Source of the DNA: Parabacteroides sp. PFB2-10
GTDB taxonomy: Bacteria > Bacteroidota > Bacteroidia > Bacteroidales > Tannerellaceae
Assembly (NCBI RefSeq): GCF_029893085.1
Contig: NZ_JARXWI010000002.1
Coordinates: 186,001-250,000, forward strand
Length of the DNA stretch: 64,000 bases
Direction of reading: 5' to 3'
A program made the translations under genes and the position numbers. A model generated the notes under the pieces. It was not told the DNA's origin. It saw nothing but the letters and a program-made list of their open reading frames with translations, and did not search any database. Shown in pieces: positions 51,589 to 58,859 of the stretch. Each line of letters begins with the position of its first letter. The stretch's first letter is position 1.

Positions 51589-52770
51589 TTATTTAAAATC
51601 AACTAACAGGAAGATATTGTTGCCTTCGTCTCCATCCAGTGTAGCTACCAGCTCTTTCAACTCCCCACTTAGTTTGTTTTCACGATAGGCCTCTTGAAGT
51701 TCTACAAAATCTAATTCGAAATGGTAGCCTTTCTCATAATAATTCTGAAGACGGGGATCAAACGTAAAATCCTTTCCTTTATAATCAGCGAGAACTACCT
51801 TCGGACGAAAAATTTCATCTGTTTTCTTATCCCGCATATAATAGATTGGAGAAGGAAATTCACTCTTCTGGTAGGTATGAACAGATATAAATTGATAATC
51901 TCCCACATCCATACATATATCCATAACCATCATGGGGTTCAAGTCACTCAACAGAGGCTTCTTATGCATAAAAGGAGTCAGCGTTTTGTCTTTGTTATAA
52001 AAGAATACCGTATCGGTTTCCGGATTGTATAAAAGAAGTCCGTCCGGTGACCACCTCATCCGCCCATAACCAACCTGACCAAAAGCGCCCTCCTTATTAA
52101 TCGTACTCACATCTATATCATTCGTTGGCATCTCGATATATTCCAACACTTTTCCATCCATTCTGGAAAGAAGATAGAAAGAAGAATCATTCACTTGCGT
52201 AACAGCGGTACGATCCCCCACATGTACTTTTCTCAGATTTTGCCATAAATTTGTATTGTCATACACCAATATGGATTGATCATCGAAAAGAAGCATTTGA
52301 TTTCCGATATTTACTTGCGGTAAGGTTAATTTCCTTTTGAATTCGCCCGAAGAAGAATAGACGTTTATATAATTATTAAAATCAGGAATAATATAGACTT
52401 CATCCTCTGTTTCATCATACATGACAGAACCTGCGCTCGAATACTCTTCCGGCCCCTGCCCCTTTCGGTTGAAACACGACTTGGGATCTCCCTCTTTTGA
52501 AAAAAACAATACACTACTCGAAGTGCGATCCGCAACAACAATCGTATTTTGAGTCACATAGTCGATAGTTCCTCTATACAGAAAATCTTCATTTTTTGTA
52601 CTTAAATACACATAACGCAGATCTGCTATATCAGCCAAATCAACCACCTTTTCCGAATAGTTTTTCGTAACATCAAAATAGGGCAACCCTTCAGCAGATT
52701 GCTTGTCGGAAGAGCAACTCACTGCAAGAACAGATAAAAGAAACAGATTAAAAATGATTTCTTTTTTCAT
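51589..52770 (-). CDS. 6-bladed beta-propeller lipoprotein
   Basis: 393 residues. Signal peptide FNLFLLSVLAVSC with the lipidation Cys near residue 19. The mature protein is beta-propeller-like: LADIADLRYVYLSTKNEDFLYRGTIDYVTQNTIVVADRTSSSVLFFSKEGDPKSCFNRKGQGPEEYSSAGSVMYDETEDEVYII. The F-N-R-K-G-Q-G-P-E-E-Y stretch is the hallmark of the Bacteroidetes 6-bladed propeller family. Ligand unknown; many members are surface lipoproteins found in Bacteroides. Single gene, -7 box at 52825-52832. Confidence 0.9.
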   Translation of the reverse strand: MKKEIIFNLFLLSVLAVSCSSDKQSAEGLPYFDVTKNYSEKVVDLADIADLRYVYLSTKNEDFLYRGTIDYVTQNTIVVADRTSSSVLFFSKEGDPKSCFNRKGQGPEEYSSAGSVMYDETEDEVYIIPDFNNYINVYSSSGEFKRKLTLPQVNIGNQMLLFDDQSILVYDNTNLWQNLRKVHVGDRTAVTQVNDSSFYLLSRMDGKVLEYIEMPTNDIDVSTINKEGAFGQVGYGRMRWSPDGLLLYNPETDTVFFYNKDKTLTPFMHKKPLLSDLNPMMVMDICMDVGDYQFISVHTYQKSEFPSPIYYMRDKKTDEIFRPKVVLADYKGKDFTFDPRLQNYYEKGYHFELDFVELQEAYRENKLSGELKELVATLDGDEGNNIFLLVDFK

Positions 52771-52824
52771 GTGATAGATTTTAAGGAGTACGTTTCATAT
52801 CTTTTGCATTAAATGCAAGTAAAA

Positions 52825-52832
52825 CAAATATA
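52825..52832 (-). promoter_or_regulatory. -7 box for propeller lipoprotein
   Basis: TATATTTG on the minus strand, 54 bp upstream of the ATG at 52770. Confidence 0.45.
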
Positions 52833-52952
52833 ACTATCATCCGGGACATTTACAATAGCTAAGATGCAGCATGTATCAAAATCATAGTAACTAACCATTA
52901 GCTTTGATCTTTAAAAGGGAAGAATTGGAAGGCGTGTGAGGGTGTGCTAAAA

Positions 52953-53150
52953 GCCGCATAGCGGTGACCTTTATACAGCCCCATGCGGAAGCGCGGGGGA
53001 ATGGATCGTACAGTCAATAGCGCCGCATAGCGGTGCTATATTGCTGTGTTTGTGTAATATTACATAGCACCGCTACGCGGCGCATTTTTTGTTTATTCCT
53101 TATTCCCCGCGCTTCCGCACGGGGCTGGATACAGGCTGCCGCTATGCGGC
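52953..53150. repeat. 198-bp nested GC-rich palindrome
   Basis: Three arms nest about one centre. Outer GCCGCATAGCGG (52953-52964) pairs with 53139-53150. Middle 52976-53002 pairs with 53102-53127 (one mismatch, one extra base; contains GCGGAAGCGCGGGG). Inner 53020-53039 pairs with 53064-53083 (one mismatch). A T-run (53085-53090) follows the inner hairpin. The motif GCCGCATAGCGG recurs at 53022 and, inverted, in the right arms. It contrasts in base composition with the AT-rich surroundings. Confidence 0.92.
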
Positions 53151-53269
53151 ATCTGCGACCACATATCTTCACATTTTACAAAATCTGATGATCGTAAGTC
53201 TTCCCTTCTTACAGAAATTGAATTCCCCTTATTATGCAACTGTATCAGCTACCCCACAATCATGTGAAC

Positions 53270-53444
53270 AAATGTTAATTTACCCATTTCCGACGAAACC
53301 CTCAATTTACGATTTGTAATTTCGGCAGGACTTTGCGCGCAAAAAGGCGGGACTTCGGAGGCAAACTTCCGGGAGAAACACTTTTTAACGTATGGATTTG
53401 TAAGCAAAATGGCCGTTTTACTTACAATCGATATTTTAACATTT
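53270..53444 (+). repeat. 175-bp interspersed element, copy C
   Basis: Same length and ends (AAATGTTAA/TTAACATTT) as copies A and B; ungapped alignment, with the core GGGAGAAACACTTTTTAACG identical in all three. Confidence 0.9.
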
Positions 53445-53547
53445 TGGCCTTTGCCGGGTCAGCGGCAAAAGTCCGTGGCAGAATTAACCAAATACAGTAG
53501 CAATACGATACATGAATTTTATATCTTAGCGGTAAAGAACAAACCCA

Positions 53548-53925
53548 ATGGATATATACAAGTCATTAGCTCGTCTATTTTTACCTGACGAGGTCTTAGA
53601 TTATTTCGATGTAGTCAACTTTGAGGAGATACACACGGGGAAAACCTTTTTCGGCGACTATCCCGAGAAAGAGTTACACCTATATTTAGATGAAAAGGAT
53701 ATGCCCCCTTGCGGGAGCAAGAAGTACCGTCCTAATGGTTTCACGGAAGAGAAAGTGATGCATGATTTCCCAATACGTGACCGTAAGGCGATCTTGCATA
53801 TTCGCCGTCGCAGATGGATAAACGCGGAGGGTCATAATGAAGTTCTTGACTACGGCGATCTACTGGGAGCAGACGGCACAAAATTCTCCCGTGAGTTCGC
53901 TGCTTTTTTAAAAGAGTGTCCTTGA
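53548..53925 (+). CDS. ISAon1-family transposase N-terminal region protein
   Basis: 125 residues. SLARLFLPDEVLDYFDVVNFEEIHTGKTFFGDYPEKELHLYLDEKD and the downstream FPIRDRKAILHIRRRRW match the separate N-terminal protein of ISAon1-type elements, which provides the zinc/HTH end-binding part. The HIRRRRW stretch is where ISL3 transposases carry the start of their DNA-binding region. The frame ends at a TGA at 53923, while the catalytic frame is open in +1 from 53912, so the elements overlap by 14 bp. Confidence 0.8.
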   Translation: MDIYKSLARLFLPDEVLDYFDVVNFEEIHTGKTFFGDYPEKELHLYLDEKDMPPCGSKKYRPNGFTEEKVMHDFPIRDRKAILHIRRRRWINAEGHNEVLDYGDLLGADGTKFSREFAAFLKECP

Positions 53926-54545
53926 TAACAATCCTGTCACGTTCAAGGCTGTTGCCGATACTTACCGCATTAACTCGTCAACCCTGTCTAAGGCATACAA
54001 AGAACGCCTGAGCGACTATCGAACGTGGAGTCAGAAAGATCACGCCACCGACTGGATATTGATGGAGGAAAATGTCGGTGCGTATATGAGTATTGACGAA
54101 ACCGCACCCAGTCGTGGTGATCTGTTCACTATTCTCAGCAACAAAGACGGACACGGTCGAAAAGGTACTATTGCTGCTACAGTCAGAGGCACCAGGAGTG
54201 AGGATTTGATTACTGTATTCAACCGTATTCCCAAGCAAAAACGGCTGATGGTCAAGGAAGTTACTATGGACTTTTCAGACAGCATGCACCGAGCAGTGGC
54301 TAAATCGTTTCCAAATGCCGAGATTGTTATAGACTGCTTCCACATCGTTCAACTGGCAACCTCGGCAATGAATGAGATCCGAACAAAGCACAAACGCAAA
54401 GCAATGACCAACGATGCAATACGAAGACGGGAACACAAGATAAAACTCAAAAATAGTGAAGAAAATAGAAAAAGACGGCAACAGGAACGAGAAAAGCATG
54501 GGCGCGTCAAGCACAAACAGGGAAGGCGGGCACTTACATCCTATC
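53548..54545 (+). mobile_element. ISAon1-like (ISL3-type) insertion sequence remnant
   Basis: Two consecutive transposase frames: an intact N-terminal-region protein and a catalytic part whose C-terminus is missing. Similarity to a transposase fades near 54540, so the end is approximate. No terminal inverted repeats were identified. Bounded on the left by repeat copy C and on the right by GC-rich hairpins. Confidence 0.75.
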
Positions 54546-54658
54546 ACCTCGTATTTTATAGTATCAACACCTTATATCTATCGTTCCTTCAGAACTCCAC
54601 TTATTATATTATAATACCCAGGGTGACACAGACCTTCGGCCTGCTTACCCTGGGCTAA
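53912..54658 (+). pseudogene. ISL3-type transposase catalytic part, truncated
   Basis: In the +1 frame the DNA reads DNNPVTFKAVADTYRINSST (an HTH-like part) and then ENVGAYMSIDETAPSRGDLFTILSN, where Asp in SIDET is the first catalytic Asp, and IVIDCFHIVQLA, where the second Asp lies. It fits the DDE_Tnp_ISL3 fold. After EKHGRVKHKQGRRALTS the sequence (YHLVFYSINTLYLSFLQN...) is not transposase-like and the final catalytic Glu is missing. The frame lacks its own good start; frameshifting from or reinitiation after the first protein would be needed. Most likely inactive. Confidence 0.75.
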
Positions 54659-54712
54659 GTCTTCGTCCCTCCGGAACTCGGCCTTGCAGGCCCGGGTGGC
54701 CTTCGGCCATTT
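54617..54712. repeat. GC-rich hairpin cluster downstream of IS remnant
   Basis: CCCAGGGT (54617-54624) pairs with ACCCTGGG (54647-54654), and TGGCCTTCGGCCA forms a small hairpin (around 54698-54710). Rich in CTTCGGCC-type motifs that recur in the block. No coding character. Resembles REP-like extragenic palindromes. Confidence 0.65.
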
Positions 54713-54779
54713 ATCTCTACAAACCTTCAATTATTACATAATTTGAATTAACCCGTACCCCCCAAAAAAGGAATAACGA

Positions 54780-55667
54780 CTATTTATCTTCCACAATACG
54801 GGATTGCAATACTTTAGAATAAGGGGGGACGTCGTGTGTCAACCAGATATTTCCACCGATAATGGAACCTTTGCCAATGGTGATCCGTCCCAATACGGAT
54901 GTGTTGGAGTAAATAATGACGTCGTCTTCAATAATGGGATGGCGAGGAATATCAACGGGTAATCCCTCTTCGTCGAGGCGGAAGCTTTTGGCTCCTAAGG
55001 TGACTCCCTGGTAAAGACGAACATGGTTGCCTATAATCGCGGTACCTCCGATTACAACGCCTGTGCCATGATCGATGCTGAAGTATTCGCCTATTTGTGC
55101 GCCCGGGTGAATGTCGATTCCGGTCTTGGAATGTGCCATTTCTGTGATGATACGGGGAATAACCGGAACGCCCAATTTAAGTAGTTGATGGGCGGCACGT
55201 TGGTGCAGGATAGCGACGATGGAAGGATAGGAGAATATCACTTCACTGGCGCTGGTTGCTGCGGGGTCTCCATCGAGCATGGCTTTTACATCGGTCGATA
55301 ACAACGCTTTTATCTCAGGGATTCTATTGATGAAAGAAATGGCTATTTCGGATGCCTTTTGTTTCGAATCGCAACATATTTCCGACTCGAAACAAAGTCC
55401 CCGATAGATCTGTTCCAATAAGAGGTCATACATCTTTTCAAGATAAACGCCCATATAGTAACGGATTGTATCGGGTTGGGCTTCCTTGGTCGTACCAAAA
55501 AAGCCGGGGAAAATAACCAAACGCAACAAGTGCATCACCTCCTCTAAGGAGGCTGTCGATGGCGATGGCTTTTGGTGTAATGGGATGTATCGATACTCCG
55601 GCAGATCAGCTGCCGCCAGCTTTTCGCTATTTTCCAGTATCTGTTGGAGGATGTTGTTCTTGTCCAT
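54780..55667 (-). CDS. cysE: Serine O-acetyltransferase (CysE/EpsC-like)
   Basis: 295 residues. First committed step of cysteine synthesis: serine + acetyl-CoA to O-acetylserine. The N-terminal helical domain (about 1-170) precedes left-handed beta-helix hexapeptide repeats: HSKTGIDIHPGAQIGEYFSIDHGTGVVIGGTAIIGNHVRLYQGVTLGAKSF, with the catalytic His in IDHGTG and acceptor-binding residues. The N-terminal region is longer than in E. coli CysE and similar to the plant/EpsC-like Bacteroidetes form. It starts 3 bp after the kelch lipoprotein gene and is the last gene of the signalling cluster's strand. Confidence 0.93.
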   Translation of the reverse strand: MDKNNILQQILENSEKLAAADLPEYRYIPLHQKPSPSTASLEEVMHLLRLVIFPGFFGTTKEAQPDTIRYYMGVYLEKMYDLLLEQIYRGLCFESEICCDSKQKASEIAISFINRIPEIKALLSTDVKAMLDGDPAATSASEVIFSYPSIVAILHQRAAHQLLKLGVPVIPRIITEMAHSKTGIDIHPGAQIGEYFSIDHGTGVVIGGTAIIGNHVRLYQGVTLGAKSFRLDEEGLPVDIPRHPIIEDDVIIYSNTSVLGRITIGKGSIIGGNIWLTHDVPPYSKVLQSRIVEDK

Positions 55668-55670
55668 TAT

Positions 55671-57896
55671 TTATCTATCCCATGATGGGTCGTAGCAAAT
55701 GGTTGTTCGGTTTGTACCAAAGCCTATGTACATTTTCTTCCCATCGGAAAACACACAATGAATATTCCGGTGGGTGTCAGGCACACGTGAATTAGCTGTA
55801 CTCCAGGTCTTCATTATGGTATCAAAGACTCTAATATACCCTTCACTGTCGACAATGTAGATTGAAGATCCAATAGCAACTCCGGCTTTGGCTGCATAAT
55901 CTCCGGGCATAGGTTCCTGCTCTTCCCAGTTGAAGACATCACTGTCGTACACGGCTTTTCTCGTTGACCACAACCTATTGCTGAAATCAGGATTGAACCC
56001 TGTAGATGTTAAGCCTAATCCAGCATAGATATAATCGCCGACGGCAAATGCATATCCGCAATATTGTGCTTCAGGGAAATCGGCTTCTTGCACCCATCCG
56101 GGGATTTGCATCACTCTTTGCTTCCAGACTTCGCTGACGATAGAGTCGCCTGATGCTGTCCGCTGCACACCGCCAATCATAATTATATCAATTTGATAAC
56201 AGGCAAACGAGCCAAACATAGGCGTAGGGCCTATTTCTGATGATAGCTTCCAGTCGTTTTCACGAAATACATTATAGTAATGATTACTTGACGGTTGGCG
56301 ATGGGTGTCAAAACCTCCCCAAACATGGATGCCATCCTTATTGCTGGCTATGGCCATCATGCTTCGTTTTGCCGGAAGATGACTTGTGTTTTCTTGCCAG
56401 GTAAGATAATAATCACTTCCCGGATTCATGTCAAACTTCCAAAACTGATTGGTTTGGTCTCCGTAGGAATTCTTATCACCTCCCACTAAATAGCCGATTT
56501 TTCGTTCGGCCAAAGTCAGGTAAGCTGCCGAGTTAGGCTCTTGTAATTCGCCACTAAAATAGCCTGTTGGTATTGTTGAGAATATGCTTCCAGTAGTAAA
56601 TTCGCTGTTATCGCCATATGAAATGAATCCTCCTTCATTTATAGCAAATGCTCTTACGTGATATGTGCTTCCGGGAGGAAAGTCGGTTATATAAATAGTA
56701 AACGAATTATAACCTCCCCAGAGATCAATTCTCGTATCCTCTATCGTTGGATTTTCGTTTGTTGACCACACAATACCTGCTTCAACGATCGAGAGTTGTT
56801 GCCCTTCATCATTCACTCCCGAGTCAACAACTGTTCCGCCAACAATTACTGTTCCGTCTCCCACGACAGGTGAGGCAGTCAAAACAGTCGGCTTTTCACT
56901 CAATAGGGTAAAAGAGAAAATTTCCGTACCGTAAACAAGTGCTCCTGCATTGCTAACAAAAGCTCTTACATAGTATGGACGTTGTTGCTCGACATCGGTG
57001 ATTCTTCCGGTAAAGACTCCCATTCCTGAGCCGCATTGGATCGTATCCGTGCCGGCTGCTCCGATTTCAAGATTCTCTGACAATCCATAACAGAAACCCC
57101 GAAGTGTGATATCGGTATCACCCGGATAAGTTACCTCCGCGCTGAACTCTGCATACGAGGTTGTGACAGTACCTCTTGTCAGGTATTGTACAATAGGAAG
57201 TCCGTCGGTTGTTTTCACCTCTTCTTCTATGCCTACGGAGGTGCCGAAGTTGTTCTTTACATAAGCTTGTATATAATAGGTCGTAAGAGGTTCCAGATCC
57301 GGAATCGTACAGGTAAACGAGTCTGTTTGCATAACGCTTGCTACGGAATCTTTCTCAACACCCGGTTCGGCAAGCGATGTTTTGGCATAATAAATACCTC
57401 TTTCCTGGATTTCTCCTTCTCCTTTGTCGGTGATTTTACCGCCTATCATTATATAGGTGGACTTAATATCCAGCGCTTCCAGCGTAGCAACACGGGCAAG
57501 CCCTTCGATCGTTGTGAAAGAAACAGGGGTACCATAGCCATAGTCGATACTGTTTTTAGCATAAGCCTGCACCATATATTTCGTGCTATCTTCCAGGGAT
57601 GTTATTTTGAAAGAGAATGATTCATTTGATCCTTCGGTAACAACTTGCGTATGTTTTTCCTCCGGGTTACTTTCTTTGTACCAGACAAAACCTCTTTCTG
57701 TCACTCTTGTCCCGTTTTCTTTATCAACTTTTCCAAATACAGTGGCTTCGGTTGCTTTTATCCCTTCCACCTTCTCTGTGGTAGCAACCGGCCCCTTTGC
57801 TCCAATCAGATTACCGGGCATTTGCGGATCTTCAGCGCATCCGGTAACAAATAGAGTGACTAAAGCTATATATAGGAATAAAATCTCTTTTCTCAT
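55671..57896 (-). CDS. Lipoprotein with FnIII-like and kelch-type repeats
   Basis: 741 residues. Signal peptide (LFLYIALVTLFVTGC) with lipidation Cys20. Residues ~40-445 are four FnIII-like repeats, each with RGF/RGI-x-W/Y and a closing YYVxAFxxN-type strand (YMVQAYAKNS, YYIQAYVKNN, YYVRAFVSNA, YHVRAFAINE). Residues ~450-741 read like kelch blades: GYLVGGDKNSYGDQTNQFWKFD, GIHVWGGFDTHRQPSSNHYYNVF, IDIIMIGGVQRTASGDSIVSEVWKQ. Such proteins sit in the outer membrane facing out or in. It is encoded after a barrel protein and a kinase, so it may sense or display the signal. Ligand unknown. Confidence 0.85.
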   Translation of the reverse strand: MRKEILFLYIALVTLFVTGCAEDPQMPGNLIGAKGPVATTEKVEGIKATEATVFGKVDKENGTRVTERGFVWYKESNPEEKHTQVVTEGSNESFSFKITSLEDSTKYMVQAYAKNSIDYGYGTPVSFTTIEGLARVATLEALDIKSTYIMIGGKITDKGEGEIQERGIYYAKTSLAEPGVEKDSVASVMQTDSFTCTIPDLEPLTTYYIQAYVKNNFGTSVGIEEEVKTTDGLPIVQYLTRGTVTTSYAEFSAEVTYPGDTDITLRGFCYGLSENLEIGAAGTDTIQCGSGMGVFTGRITDVEQQRPYYVRAFVSNAGALVYGTEIFSFTLLSEKPTVLTASPVVGDGTVIVGGTVVDSGVNDEGQQLSIVEAGIVWSTNENPTIEDTRIDLWGGYNSFTIYITDFPPGSTYHVRAFAINEGGFISYGDNSEFTTGSIFSTIPTGYFSGELQEPNSAAYLTLAERKIGYLVGGDKNSYGDQTNQFWKFDMNPGSDYYLTWQENTSHLPAKRSMMAIASNKDGIHVWGGFDTHRQPSSNHYYNVFRENDWKLSSEIGPTPMFGSFACYQIDIIMIGGVQRTASGDSIVSEVWKQRVMQIPGWVQEADFPEAQYCGYAFAVGDYIYAGLGLTSTGFNPDFSNRLWSTRKAVYDSDVFNWEEQEPMPGDYAAKAGVAIGSSIYIVDSEGYIRVFDTIMKTWSTANSRVPDTHRNIHCVFSDGKKMYIGFGTNRTTICYDPSWDR

Positions 57897-57908
57897 TTTT
57901 GTAACCTT

Positions 57909-58853
57909 TTAGAAAAACAGGCCGATGCCTGCATTTAAATCAATATAATCAAAATTCATTGTATGAGCTCCTGCAGTCAAATACAAGTAGTTAAACCTTA
58001 GTGTGAAATCTATTTCTCCAACAAGTCCTTTGCTGGAAAAGGTTTGATTATTACACCAGATAAACTCTTTCGCACCCGACGTATTATCTGTCATCATAAA
58101 TGGCGAAAGCAGATTCCTTTCTCCATAGCCCACTCCGACAGAGCCATATAACCAATCAGTGAATCGATAAATAAAACCAGCCGTACCGGCAAATGTGGTT
58201 TTCTTATTGGGTATATCTAATGCCTGATACGTCTTGTCGTTATCCGGATCAACAATTGCGCTAAGGTCATTTTCCAGTTTACAGGTATGATCCGTCGTTC
58301 TGAATGAAAGATCGGATCTCACACGGACATACCAACCGGCCTTTTCTTGTACACCACCGAAGGTTAAACCAACCGGCATCTCTATTGAATAGGTGTAACC
58401 GACAAAGAAACGCATGCGTTCTTTCGGTCTTTTCTCAATCAGGTTTCTGGCATAAATAGCATAAGGATTTGTTAATTCCTCATACTTGTTCTGCCAATGC
58501 TCGGCTATGGTATCACTGTTTGGGGTAGCAATTCCTTTTGTGTGATAGGTAACTAATAATTTAATAGCTGCCGTGTCGTTAAGCTCGGCTTTGTCATTCA
58601 GACATTTTAGGCAGCGTGTCATCAGATTGCGCATGGAAGGACGCATTTCTTCGTCTTCCAACCAGATTTCAGTCAGCTTCTCTATGCTGTACAGATCACA
58701 ATGTCCAATACCTTCCCCATACCACATACGGGCGCTGGTGTAGTCTTTTTGCTGTAAAGCTTCATCTCCTTTTTGATTGTATGTTGTATATTGTTGTGCT
58801 TTCAGGCAGAAAGCAAACAAAAGCAATACCATCATAATCCAAATTCTATTCAT
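57909..58853 (-). CDS. Outer-membrane protein with helical N-terminus and beta-barrel
   Basis: 314 residues. Signal peptide ending FCLKA-Q. Residues ~25-150 are helical and TPR-like (YNQKGDEALQQKDYTSARMWYGEGIGHCD, Cys pairs later). Residues ~150-314 are strand-rich with a barrel pattern (RMRFFVGYTYSIEMPVGLTFGGV, GWYVRVRSDLSFR, LVGEIDFTLRFNYLYLTAGAHTMNFDYIDLNAGIGLFF) and a C-terminal Phe. It lies 6 bp after the Ser/Thr kinase gene and 12 bp before the kelch lipoprotein. Probably the outer-membrane element of that system; no homolog with known function recognised. Confidence 0.78.
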   Translation of the reverse strand: MNRIWIMMVLLLFAFCLKAQQYTTYNQKGDEALQQKDYTSARMWYGEGIGHCDLYSIEKLTEIWLEDEEMRPSMRNLMTRCLKCLNDKAELNDTAAIKLLVTYHTKGIATPNSDTIAEHWQNKYEELTNPYAIYARNLIEKRPKERMRFFVGYTYSIEMPVGLTFGGVQEKAGWYVRVRSDLSFRTTDHTCKLENDLSAIVDPDNDKTYQALDIPNKKTTFAGTAGFIYRFTDWLYGSVGVGYGERNLLSPFMMTDNTSGAKEFIWCNNQTFSSKGLVGEIDFTLRFNYLYLTAGAHTMNFDYIDLNAGIGLFF

Positions 58854-58859
58854 AATTTC

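Larger units (their letters stand above)
52771..53547. other. Intergenic region with giant GC-rich palindrome and repeat copy C
   Basis: 777 bp: -7 box for the propeller gene (52825-52832), nested palindrome 52953-53150, 175-bp repeat 53270-53444, then ~100 bp leading into an insertion-sequence remnant. No gene seen. Confidence 0.85.
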
